Assembly (NCBI GenBank): GCA_022495995.1
Contig: JAFEMH010002563.1
Location: 50,001 to 114,000 of the forward strand
Direction of reading: 5' to 3'
DNA length: 64,000 nt
Origin: Adenophora triphylla var. japonica
Lineage: Eukaryota > Streptophyta > Magnoliopsida > Asterales > Campanulaceae
Shown here: one piece after another, positions 43,475 through 53,869 of the stretch
Layout of the letters: each line of letters begins with the position of its first letter
Position numbering within the stretch: position 1 is the first letter of the stretch
Notes under the pieces: generated by a model
What the model was told of the DNA's origin: nothing
Seen by the model: the letters and a program-made list of their open reading frames with translations, nothing else
Databases searched by the model: none
Position numbers and translations under genes: made by a program

Positions 43475-45074
43475 TGGGTTTTAAGGCCTCAACGAAGGAC
43501 ACAGACAAGGGTCGGCTAGACCTTGAAGCGATTTGCAATCGTAAAGATCTCAACATTACTAAAGTTAATGGAAAAGATTTCAAACCAGCTGCTCCCTTTG
43601 TTCTGTCAGGAGAGGATAAGCAACGTGTTCTGCAGTGGTTGAAAGATTTGAAACTTCCTGATGGGTATGCATCTAATATTAGCAACTGTGTGAATGTGGA
43701 AGAAGGGACGGTATATGGGTTAAAAAGTCATGATTGTCACGTATTATTGGATAGGTTGCTACCCATTGCATTTAGATACATTCTCCCTAATGAAATATGG
43801 GTTGCCCTAACAGAATTGAGTGTATTCTTCAGAGCATTGACTTCCAGCACTCTTCGTGTTGAGGATATGAAAAGACTCGAAGAGATCATTGTGGTGACAA
43901 TATGCAAGCTTGAAAAGATATTTCCGCCATCTTTCTTTGATTCAATGGAGCATTTACCAATTCACCTAGATTATGAAGCTAGAGTTGGAGGACCTGTTCA
44001 GTATAGATGGATGTATCCATTTGAACGATTTTTGGGGAGTTTGAAAAAGAAAATGAGCAATAGAGCAAAAGTTGAGGCATCTATGTCTGAATCAGTGATT
44101 GTCGATGAAATTGTGTCATTTGTTTCAACATATTTTCACCCAGACATTGAGACAAGGTTCAATAAAGTGGGACGCAATTATGATGGGGGAGTCACTGATC
44201 CTGATGGAAAAATTTCAAATTTTTCTTCTCCTGGTCGATTCCTTGGCAATAGAAAGTGCACGCGCATGCTAAGCAGAAAAGAATTAGAAGCGGCTAAACT
44301 CTATATTTTCCTTAACTGTGCTAAGGTCGAGGACTACTTGAAGTAAGCATTCTTCATTTGTTATTAAGTAATGTTAATCCTAATAAATTTAATACGAACT
44401 AAGCAACTTTATGTTCTCCTTGAATGCAGTATGTTCGAAGAACAGGCTGGAGACATTGCGTCTGAATTGATTTCAATAAGGACAGACAACGAATTTCCCT
44501 CCTGGTTTAATAATTATGTAATTGCCAATTCATTAATTCAATGTTTTTAATAGAATTTGAAGTATGAGTTTTTTACTATCTATGTGTTTTTATTTAGATT
44601 TTGAACAACCTTGGAGATGCAAAAGCTGTGAGATTACAAGCATTAGCACACGATCCGTCCTTAAGAGTGAATGTATATAAGGGATATTTTGTCAATGGCT
44701 ACGTATTCCACACCGAAGAATATGGCCAAACGAAATCAACTTGGAATAGCGGGGTCAATCTCAAGGGAAATCTCGATTATTATGGCGTATTGAAAGAAGT
44801 TATTGAATTGGAGTACTTGCTTGTAAATTCTGTAGTTCTTTTCAATTGTGAGTGGCGGGACGCTGAGCGAGGCATTACAAAACATGGCACTTTTGATCTC
44901 GTTGACTTAAAGCATTCTTCTAGGCATAATGGTGATGATGTGTTCATTCTTGCATCTCAAGGTGGTTCGGGTCGTCCGATAGAATTGGCGAAAAACTTTA
45001 TTACATGGCTCGTAGCCAAGAAATCTGCATACTACAATGAAGCGAGACAAGATCCTAACTGCGTTGCCATTTAG
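43447..45074 (+). pseudogene. CACTA TNP2 C-terminal part with DUF4218 and DUF4216
   Basis: Continues the transposase after the frameshift: FDNIFNTVMGFKASTKDT, then the DUF4218-type segment (HLPIHLDYEARVGGPVQYR, YPFERFLGSLKKK). Two introns with good sites follow: donor GTAAGC at 44343 and acceptor TGCAG at 44429; donor GTAATT at 44518 and acceptor TATTTAG at 44597. They join in frame into the DUF4216-type segment (VYKGYFVNGYVFHTEEYG, YYGVLKEVIELEY, LFNCEWRD). The frame ends at TAG 45072-45074, close to where transposon sequence stops, so that stop may belong to the neighbouring element. Confidence 0.8.
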
Positions 45075-45489
45075 CTCCATGGGCACACAACTTGAATCCT
45101 CAAGGAACTCGTTGATAAAGGGATCTAGGGGCAACCTCAAGCCGAGCTCAAACTGTTTGTAGTAGAAGGCCACCTTCTTTTTGCTAGTGAGGAGGGCTTG
45201 TCGATGAGGTTCATATTCTTTCTGGCTGAGATACTCAAGCCTGTATGACGCAGCATAGACCCTGAAGGAGTCTCGTAGGGAGTCAATCATTAGCTTCCCA
45301 GTGTTAGGGGTCCGTGTACTGACCTTGGTGATGGCCCAGTCCCCTTGAGCCCCGGCTCCAAAGCCTCGTTCGTTTCTCCCAACTCGTACACCGGTATGAA
45401 AGGCGTCGACTATTCGATCGCCCCCAGCACTTGTGCTGGTCTCATTTGATTATTGGGCCGGTTGATTAGGGCGGCCGTCGTGATCCATG
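45060..45489 (-). pseudogene. Gypsy-type ORF fragment (PF04195-like), cut by CACTA junction
   Basis: Minus-strand frame from ATG 45489 (MDHDGRPNQPAQ) with one in-frame TAA at 45450-45452. Otherwise it is open through KKKVAFYYKQFELGLRLPL and DPFINEFLEDSS to the junction near 45060-45075. The latter motif is typical of the plant family called putative gypsy type transposon (PF04195). The rest of the domain is missing. It lies upstream of the LTR at 46431 and on the opposite strand to it, the same relative position as the antisense ORF of the Tat element. If the element instead lies on the minus strand, it would be a gag-like ORF. Open sequence also extends upstream in frame to 45770. Confidence 0.55.
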
Positions 45490-46430
45490 TCTACAAAACA
45501 AGGAAAAAGAGAAGGGGAATCAGTCCTAACATCCGTAGGCGACGACCTATCTAAGGGCAACCTAGATTCCCCTAAGACCAAGTCCCTAAGTGAATCACGA
45601 CGGGACAATGAATAATGAGTTCGGATGTGATTTGGGAGGTCGTTCATAGATCTAAAGGACGTTACCCGTGGGTCATCTTCTTCAAAATCTCCAAGAATCT
45701 CATCAGTGGGGAACCCTAACCTCTCGTTTTCAAAGTCAAATTTTACAAGAATAGAAGAGCACTCAATCAATGGGATTTCCCTTCAAATACCCTTAGCACA
45801 TTTGTATACCCTTTTATTTAACCCAAAACCAAACTTAACTCCCCTCTCAAAGCTCACCGTTCTGGGTCCCATTAAACAAATTCTTAAACCCCTTGAAAAA
45901 CCCAGAAAATGAAGAACAATCAAAGGGTAATATCTGGTAAAGGGTTCGCCGGAGAGTTTCCCGATGAGTTTTCCGGTGGGAGATCAAAAAAGTCCCTAAT
46001 CCACGCTACAGGTTTGCTCAACGGTGGTGAAGCCAGAACAGCCAACGTTGCCGGAAAGCGTTTGTACGGTGGCCGGAATTGCTCTTGCTGGTTGCCGGAA
46101 ATCGCCTCTTGCTAAATGCTCTCCAAGGATTCTGATGCGAAAAGTTTGAAATAGAGGAGGGGGGAGGTTTTTATATCCAGAGAAGACGAAAAGTTTATGC
46201 CTTGGAAACTCAAACGGCGTAATAATGAGGAGCATTAAATAGTCTCTGCGATTTTTGAGAAGAATGTCCCATCATGGGACGCGTGTCAATTAATGAAGGA
46301 ATTCCAGCCACCCACGTCACCCATGCTGACGTCACCACAATTCAAATTTCAAACTGACGGTCGTACGGACAACCCTAAGATAAAACGCAAACTCCTGGCC
46401 CGTCAAGACGACCCATGAGTTGGGGGTCAC
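45490..46430. other. Non-coding part of a gypsy element before LTR 46431
   Basis: No confident gene. Contains several CCGGAAA/GCCGG motifs (45940-46110) and ends in GAGTTGGGGGTCAC (46417-46430), which could be a plus-strand purine tract directly before the LTR. Confidence 0.4.
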
Positions 46431-47276
46431 TAAACGGGATATTTCGTTATGGGCCGAGCCCCATACCTGTCTACGAGACTGGGGCCCAACAAGCCCAATA
46501 ATGGATCGAGACCAATGAAGCCCATCAAGGCTTGGAGAGGTAGCTCGTCGATACACTAGATGGCGGTCGTCGCCAATGAGCGACCAAGCCCACCTAACGA
46601 CGAGCCTTCCCATTGGAAGCCAGAATCCATTCCGCCATAGAGCGACGGTCGTCGTCATTGAGCGATCTGACTCGCTCATCCACTCGCTCGTCGAGTCTTG
46701 ATAAGGCGACGATCCACCCGGACATACAGCTCTAGGTCGTCCCTTCACTTAGCTTCCTCAATAAGCTTGATCAATTAGCTATATTGAGATAAAGTCAGAC
46801 CTGACACCAAGGCAATCTGTGCATGCAATCATGGAAGCAGTAAAGGCGCCAAAAGGTGCGCAGGTTGACTTTCTATTATGAGGCAGACCACTTATCCGTG
46901 TCAGACACAGCAGTGTCCTTACATAGGCGGAGCAATCGCAGCATGACACGTGTACGCCTAGGAAACCAAGATGATCCAACGGTTGGCAACAACCCAATCC
47001 AACGGTTCATATGAAAACCTTAATATCACCTCATCCATTATAAATATGGGAACACAATCATGGACAAAGGTAATGCATTTCCGCATATTTATGTACACAC
47101 ACACTCTCCATATTATTAACACCATTCTCCATTCCATAAGCTGATTCTCACGCCGGAGGGGTTTGCCGGAAGATCCCCGGCGCAGTTTCACAGTTATTTC
47201 TTGTGTTGTGCAGATCCGAAGTCAGCTCAATCATTCGCTGAACACAATATCTGAGCTCAAACACATTCCTGCATCA
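46431..47276 (+). repeat. LTR, right copy (same family as 5685)
   Basis: The first 690 bp equal 5685-6374. It then continues with a GC-rich transcribed part typical of plant gypsy LTRs (CGCCGGAGGGGTTTGCCGG, AAGATCCCCGGCGCAG). A TATA box lies near 47039-47046. The 3' limit is uncertain; TGCATCA at 47276 is a candidate. It could be the 3' LTR of a plus-strand element whose body lies left of it, or a solo LTR. Confidence 0.55.
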
Positions 47277-47826
47277 TCACCAATGATTCAATTTGGCACA
47301 CGCTCTTAAATTTCATACATGTCTGAGTCCATCACAATCAAAATAATAAGCGTTGTGACGTTTCAGTCTGAGTCGGTGGGAAAAGAAAAGGAAAGGAAAA
47401 TAATCCATAAACCTTCCTCTAATTTAACAAACATTATGATTGCCTTACAGTCATCACAAATTCATAAAGCCCATGATTGTATTACTTTCAAGGAAATAAA
47501 ACCAATACCATATTTCAACCCTCCCAGTAACTTGGAAAAGTTTAAGACAAATTAAAAACAAAACCATCCAGAAAATTGAAAATTGTACTCCTACTTATTT
47601 TTCATGAACGGAGTGATTCCAAAAAAAAAACTTTTCCAGATTTAACGACTGACAACATATTATGAACGAGTGACAATATGCTATGGTGGGTACTGGTTAC
47701 CGAGAAAGACAATATAGGTAAGTCATATTAAAAGAAACGTATCACGATGAATACCGGGAACATCAAAACCGAAAATTGGCAACAACATGAAATTTACTCC
47801 AAACTGTTGAAATATTTTATGGACTT
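47277..47826. other. Intergenic, nothing recognised
   Basis: AT-rich sequence without gene or clear repeat. Its last five bases (47822-47826, GACTT) are the target duplication of the next TRIM. Confidence 0.5.
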
Positions 47827-48179
47827 TGTTAGAGATATTATCCCACATTGAAATTTGACAAACCTTGCATATGACATATAAAGATCCTGGGCCACTCCCC
47901 TTGACACCAATTGGTTTTAAGGTGGAACCTCAGACTTTATCATGGTATCAGAGCAGGTCCTTACACGTGCAGGCCCAACGGCCCACGATGTTACTCCGCG
48001 CCACCCGATTAATAAGTCCACGTTGTAAGCCTTTGGCAAAGCCCGGCTACACGTGAGGGGGCGTGTTAGAGATATTATCCCACATTGGGATTTGACAAAC
48101 CTTGCATATGACATATAAAGATCCTGGGCCACTCCCCTTGACACCAATTGGTTTTAAGGTGGAACCTCAGACTTTATCA
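47827..48179 (+). mobile_element. Complete 353-bp TRIM element
   Basis: Two 116-bp LTRs (47827-47942, 48064-48179) start TGTTAGAGAT and end CTTTATCA and differ at about two positions. The tRNA-iMet-type primer site TGGTATCAGAGCAGG starts at 47943. The purine tract GTGAGGGGGCG ends at 48063. Target duplication GACTT at 47822-47826 and 48180-48184. The internal region is only 121 bp and non-coding. All signals for mobilisation in trans are present. Confidence 0.9.
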
Positions 48180-49200
48180 GACTTTACACATACTAGTATA
48201 ATAAATAAAGTTTTTGGGCACATAGACGTATCTGCACTATAAGTAATTGTATATGTCACATTAAATATTAAAGTATTTGGACCTAATAAAGTGATCTACT
48301 AAAGTTAAAGAGAGCCCAAATCATCTTTTATAAGTATGGGATCTACAGTTAATATGTGTAGATACCTAAGGGGCCTTGATGGAGAAAAATTCCTCTAGTA
48401 ATAAAAACCGAGCAAGTGTACTCACTACCGGTGTAGCAGTATGCACAAGCAGGGGTCGAACCACAGAGACTTGTTGGTAAACAAAATGCAGTAGAAGTAA
48501 TGAATATAGTAACCACAGATTTTTAATTTGAGAATAATAATCTAATCCTAAAACAGAAATAACAGATTAAAACTAAAGAACGCAATTCAAACAGAACGAA
48601 TTAACTCAGATAAACACGGAGATTCACGGATTGGATTCACAATTACTTTCACCCTATGCTATTTTTATTGCTGAAAACATTAATCTCAAACTATGATTCA
48701 TTCACAAAAGTAAGGATTGGGACGGTGTGGTGCCCGGATTGCAACCCTTTTAATTATTATCAAGCTGCGTTTTCTGTTACGGCCACACAACAATCAAATA
48801 ATTAATCAACACAATAGAATGTTAAATCTAAACCCTTTTGATTTCTATTATGGCCTCAATTAGGTTTAATCTTCGAACCAGTGTTCAATTGTATCAATCC
48901 CCAAATTAACGGCAGAATCAATACCCAAATAATTAAAAGATTAATGTTTCGAAGAACTAGAAAGAGATCAATTGGGAAGAATTAAATTAATAACATAAAG
49001 ATCTAGTAATCGCTACAACCAATCCGCAAATCTTAAAGAACTTAGCTACGCAAAGACATAACGAAAACAATAATGATCATAAAATAAAAGAACATCAAAA
49101 CCTGAGAGATCCGGAATTGATGAACAATAATTGTCTCCGAAAACTCAAAACCTAGAACAATAATAATATCCAAGATTGTTTCTAAAAACTGCTGTTGAAG

Positions 49201-49208
49201 TATAAATA
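49201..49208 (-). promoter_or_regulatory. TATA box of 12-kb Athila LTR
   Basis: Minus-strand GTATTTATACTTC here; the partner LTR has GTATATATACTTC near 60099-60111. It lies about 88 bp downstream, on the minus strand, of the GC-rich array at 49296-49475 and upstream of CTAGGTTTTGAG, as in the gag-only Athila LTR. Confidence 0.5.
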
Positions 49209-49295
49209 CTTTAGGGCAAAATACAAGGGAAAAATGTGCGAAAAGTCGAGACTGCCCATCATAAGTTGCCGAAATCTGGTACTGAAAACGGGACA

Positions 49296-49475
49296 AGCGC
49301 GGCCGCTCTGGGTTGAGCGCGCCCGCGCACTTTGGCAGTAGCCCTGGCCTTCAAAACGACGTCACTTGAGCGCGGCCGCTCTGGGTTGAGCGCGCCCGCG
49401 CTTAATGGCCGAGAATTGGTCTTCAAAATCTTCACTGGAGCGCGGCCGCTCTTAGGTAGAGCGCGGCCGCTCTGG
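49296..49475 (-). promoter_or_regulatory. GC-rich GCGCGGCCGC array in LTR
   Basis: Four copies of GAGCGCGGCCGCT or its variant AAGCGCGGCCGCT, interleaved with GAGCGCGCCCGCGC, in an otherwise AT-rich LTR. Repeated at about 60193-60369 in the right LTR. Likely an upstream promoter element, and CpG-dense. Confidence 0.55.
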
Positions 49476-49697
49476 TGCCTGGAACTGCATCTCGAATTAT
49501 TTTCCAATTTCCTTGCTCTGCTCCGCTCCAACTTGGTTTCCTTGCCATTTTATTGACCAAAATCAACACTTAATCATCCTTTTCCCCTGTACTCATAAAC
49601 ACTCAACAACAATATTAAAACAACATAAAACCCGGAATTTTGAGCCTAGAATAGGTTCGTAAACATGTAAAATGGGTGTGTAAAAACACATCCATCA

Positions 49698-50516
49698 AAC
49701 ACCCACAAACTATCCTTTGCTCGTCCCGAGTAAAACAGAACAAAACTAAGCTATCGAACAACCATAAAACTACACTACGAAAACGAAACACAATATTTTT
49801 GGGATGTTCTCTTCAAAACGGGAATCATGTCGGCCGGGCAGGTCTCGAGATCCTTACACAATATAATCACAAACATGCTATCATGAATTATCAACTAACA
49901 TTACATTAAAGCAAAAACCCACAATTTTCCACCGCGGCATGAATAATGGAGTGAAGTCTGGTAGATCATTGTCACACTCTAAGATTATTTATGGATTCAC
50001 TAAATGATGCTCTAACATAATATGTATCAAATACAATCACAAAGGGACACTCATATGCATGTTTACACAATTGTCAACCCGGCTATTTGATAACGAAATG
50101 AAGATATGACTCTAAGCGTTATGGTGCGAAGGATCGCATGGCTCGGTTCACGGTTACAAATGAAGGCAAGGACATACAAATCGGGAAGCGAAACTAAGAA
50201 GTCTTCTTTTTGTGTATACATCCTTACTATGATAATTCACTCCGCTCACCCTTTTTCTTCCCAATGTGCCAACCCACAAACTAAAGCTTTTGCATACATA
50301 CACAACATCGGGTTGAGCACATTCCCGTATTTCTGGGGCTTTTTCTAATTTCCAACTTTTGACACAATGGAGGGGCAAGAATTTTTTCATTTTTTCTTTT
50401 TTTTTTTTTTTTCTTTTTTATTATTATTTTTTTTTTTTTATTTTTTTTTTTTTTTATTTATTTTTTTTTTTTTTTTTTTTTTTTGAAAGAACCTATATAC
50501 AAACACATACTCTTTC

Positions 50517-50547
<31 letters not shown>

Positions 50548-51219
50548 CTATGCCCCTCTTCATTGTATTTCACACCCCATTTTGCATTTTTGACCCCAAA
50601 TTGTGCATTTAATTCCACTCACCCAAATTCAACCCCAAATTCCCATTCATTCCCTAGTTCACTTCCCAAAAGGTAAGACATCCTAAAAACTAAGTGAAAC
50701 GGGTAGGAACATAGGCATCAAACGAAGGCGAATGGTGGTCTAAATTTCCATTCTTTTCTATTAAAGCTCAACAAGTGTTCTAGCGAAAATTATTATTTAC
50801 TGGGGTAGAAAGCTGAAGGCACACAAAAGGGTTGAAAGAATAAGCCATAAGTATCAAAATAGCCTAATAATGTGTTATTGACAATCATGCAAACCATGTT
50901 CTAGGGACCCCGAGAATGCACAAGTGATCCCATAAAGGGCACCTAGAGTGACAACAATGATCAATGATAAATGGAAGTGAGAGGTGGTGCAATCGTGGTT
51001 TATTGTTTCAATGTAACCCTAGTTCTCAAATCCAAGATAGCATAATGATCAACACATAACACTCAATCATCACGGACGCAGGCCAACATATCCCAAAATA
51101 AAGAGAACAAAATATATTTTTTTTTTTTTTTTTTTTTTTTTTCTAAACTAAAAACAAATAACAACCTAAACTAACATGGTGATAAGCAGAATGAAGCACA
51201 GATACCCCCCACCCACAAA
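49698..51219 (-). other. Non-coding 3' spacer of 12-kb Athila
   Basis: Contains a long T-rich tract (about 50394-50550) and another T-run at 51117-51142. The sequence near 51005-51115 matches the 3' spacer of the gag-only Athila in reverse. ORFs over the T-rich tract are low complexity and not genes. Confidence 0.6.
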
Positions 51220-51308
51220 CTAAAAGATAGCATGGTCCCCAATGCAATTAACGATAAACTCAGGGTAGGGATACCTCAACCGATCAACGTGGCGGATGAC
51301 CCCATTGG

Positions 51309-52588
51309 CTAGAAGAGCCTCCAGGGAGCTAGCTGCTGCCGCCATCTCTCCTTGTCCGGATGAGCCACTGGGAAATTGTTCTTCGCCTGATGCTGCGGCG
51401 GGAATCTTGGCGGGAACTGTGGCCATGTGTAGCCAGTAGGAGGCAACCGACCAAGAATTTGGTCTAACCTACTATCGTGCTGGGACCGCCATGCTTGGTT
51501 CGCCTCGATATCACCCCGTACTCTGTCATCAATAGCTCTCACCCTATCATCATTCGCAGCCTGCCTCTGCTCTAGGGCGGTAAATCTCTGATCAAAACGC
51601 AGCTCCATCGCCTCTAACTGATGTGACAGATAGTACAACCCCGCAGTTGGGTCCGCTCTCCAGTCGCCAATAATATCATCCTCTTGTTCTTCCTCTTCTT
51701 CCTCCTCCTGTTCCTCCTCTTGCTCCGCCTCTTGCTCCGGCTCCACTACATTTACCCCCTTTGGGTGGCTCTTGTCCCTAATCTTTCTCTCAGTAATTGT
51801 AGGCTCCAAGCCTATGTCCCTAGGGATATTTGTGAAATTAACACCCGAGAACCCCATCAAACCCGTGATCATTAAGGGGTAATTATAGCTATTCTTCGCC
51901 ATCTGCTGATATGTCTGTTAATTTCATGGGCAATGATTGACCCGGTGTCAATTTGTTGCCCTGACGAGGATGACATGCATTAATGCGGCTCTACGCCATC
52001 CAACCTCGTGAGGTCGGGAAGATGGGAGCACCCTCTCACAGATAATCCTATGAAGGTACTTCATATGAGGTGGAAGAAATTTAGAAGCAATTAACACCCC
52101 CTTATGCACAGTTGGGTCAAAGGGAAGATCACCAAATGTTCCGGCAATTAGGTGTAGGTTACCTTTGGGGTTATTCATCATTTGTTTTTCAAGTTGCAAG
52201 AAGGCACAGGTATTGGCTTGCACATGTCTAGGGAGGTTGTAATATGATATAATTCTCTCTCGGGTATATCCAACCTCTCTACCCCGCACATACGAAGTGT
52301 TATTTATTCCTTTCCTAGCGGCGCATTGGCATAAAATTCGCGAACCAACTCTCTATTCCCTCCTTCGGCTGGGGCAACCAATAAGTTTTGCCACCCATAT
52401 GCCGCTACAATATTATCTAGACCCATATCCGTTATATCTACCCCTTTCTCTACATTAAAACCTCGGCCCGCATAAGCATCAAAGAATTTCACAGCATCCA
52501 CACTCACAAATTTATTTTCGTCAAACAATGGTGGTGGAACCGGGGTTTTCTTTGTAATTCTTTTACGCTTAGGATTAGAGGTAGACAT
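51309..52588 (-). pseudogene. Extra ORF after pol (putative plant transposon protein), frameshifted
   Basis: ATG at 52588 (MSTSNPKRKRITKKTP) starts a protein with FVSVDAVKFFDAYAGRGF and YGWQNLLVAPAEGGNRELVREFYAN. These resemble the putative plant transposon protein domain (PF20167-like) often found in Athila-type elements. A frameshift near 52300 leads to YNLPRHVQANTCAFLQLE and SRPHEVGWRRAALMHVI. A stop near 51945 precedes a third section with an acidic Glu/Gln run (EQEEEQEEEEEEEQEDD) and a helical part (YYLSHQLEAMELRFDQRFTA). Sense orientation, in the position where other Athila elements carry env-like ORFs, but I see no signal peptide or membrane segment. Its promoter-like block lies at 53052-53275. 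Function unknown. Confidence 0.6.
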
Positions 52589-53051
52589 GATATCAACACA
52601 ACTCAGGAGGGCAATGCAATAAAATTCAAAAATTCTTACCCCTTTAAGGCTCGCCGGAAAACTCGCCGGAGTATGCCGGAAAACTCGCCGGAGTTTGGGA
52701 AGGAGACCGGAGAACACCCACAAACTAGACCTTGCACCGTTTATACCCACAAACCACCTTCAAATCGTGCTTTAGCCCACTTGATTTGCAAGATTGCATG
52801 CACCCAAAAAACTTCTTCTTTGATTTTCGGATTTGCACAACTCGCCGGAATTAATGGCTTTTGGGGAAAGGATTTGGCTTTAGCTTGGTGAATCAATGGT
52901 GGGTAGGGTGATTTTTGGGTTGGAAGGGAGGGGATTTGGGGTTTGAGAGAGGAATTTAGGAGAGAGAGAGAAGAAGGCTCGGTTTTGAGAGAGAAAAGAA
53001 GGGGAGGCGGCGGTGAGTTTTTTTAAAAAAAACTGGCTCTGTTTAGGGTTT

Positions 53052-53060
53052 CTTTATAAT
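53052..53060 (-). promoter_or_regulatory. Internal TATA box upstream of the extra ORF
   Basis: Minus-strand CATTATAAAGAAACCC, 17 bp downstream of the internal GC-rich array and about 465 bp upstream of the ATG at 52588. Confidence 0.45.
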
Positions 53061-53076
53061 GCCCGTAATTTTTGCT

Positions 53077-53275
53077 CGAGCGCGGCCGCTCTGTGTCCGA
53101 GCGCGCCCGCGCAGCCTGGCCGAGACGATCTCCTTTTTTGATTTTGATGGCGCGGCCGCCTTGGAGCGCGCTCGCGCCCGGTCACGTGTTTGACACGAGC
53201 GCGGCGCCCGATGCTCACTTTTTCCTCAATCAAGCGCGGCCGCTCTGTTTCGGCGCGCCGCGCACGCCGGCAGCG
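53077..53275 (-). promoter_or_regulatory. Internal GC-rich GCGGCCGC array, like that in the LTR
   Basis: GAGCGCGGCCGCTCTG at the left end, then GAGCGCGCCCGCGC, GGCGCGGCCGCC, GAGCGCGCTCGCGC, AGCGCGGCCGCTCTG and CGGCGCGCCGCGC within 200 bp. It is the same motif vocabulary as the LTR array but not a simple copy of the LTR sequence around it. Confidence 0.6.
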
Positions 53276-53869
53276 AGATTTCAACTTGGTTTTTTTTTTT
53301 TTTCTCCTTTTCAATGCCTTAAAGTCCACAGCTTCAGCCTTGCTCGATTGTGTGCTATCCTGCACATCACCACAAACACACACAAGCATAATATCTATTG
53401 ACAAACTTTAAAAGTAAATATTTTTGGAGGGTGACAACTATTTACACTCCCTATAAACCCACAAACTCGGAGAGACCCATAACGGGTGACACGAAACTTT
53501 TGTTCGACAAAAATATGTCAAACATTTGACCGCACTTTATTTGCCTACGTCCCCAATAATGTGAGCGGACTACCCACATTAATAGGCTCGGGTCACCGTA
53601 GTTCGGCACGTTCTATACTACGACTTCGAAAACGGTAAATAACAGTCTATTATTTGTTTTTTTTTTTTTTTTATGAATACCCCCACCCACAAACTAAGAA
53701 TTTGCGATGTCCTCATTGCATAAACAATTTCAACGCGAATTCAAAGCTAACGAGTAGTGGTAAAGGCTGAACATAAAGACGAAAGCAGTAAAAGTTACCT
53801 ACGGTTGGGTTGCCTCCCAACTAGCGCCTTTGTTTTAAGTCTTTGGCTCGACGTGATGCTCATGATTTC
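53276..53869 (-). other. Spacer between integrase and internal promoter block
   Basis: Includes ACTATTTACACTCCC and CACAAACTCGGAGAG (about 53440-53475) and GGTTGCCTCCCAACTAGCG (about 53809), which match the gag-only Athila 3' spacer in reverse. T-run at 53658-53672. No ORF of note. Confidence 0.6.

Larger units (their letters stand above)
39345..45070 (+). mobile_element. CACTA (En/Spm) DNA transposon, 3' end missing
   Basis: Begins with the terminal sequence CACTACTAGAAACAGGGTC. In the first 230 bp it has many subterminal copies of ACCGACGGA and its complement TCCGTCGGT, as expected for transposase binding sites. Plus-strand TNP2-type transposase exons follow. No right terminal repeat (complement of CACTACTAGAAA) is visible, and the sequence changes near 45060-45078 to an unrelated minus-strand ORF. 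The 3-bp target duplication cannot be checked. The transposase is broken at several points, and with one end missing this copy is immobile. Confidence 0.85.
48377..49697 (-). repeat. 3' LTR of 12-kb Athila
   Basis: 1321 bp. Contains four GCGGCCGC cores within 49296-49475 and a TATA box at 49201-49208. Most differences from the right LTR cluster in the GC-rich block. Confidence 0.9.

Noticed and set aside
46431..47276. Solo LTR with target duplication
   Set aside because: GTCAC before 46431 has no exact match after any candidate right end (ATCAC/TCACC nearby), so a solo LTR is not demonstrated.
50359..50676. 105-aa Phe-rich ORF
   Set aside because: Translation of a long T-rich tract.
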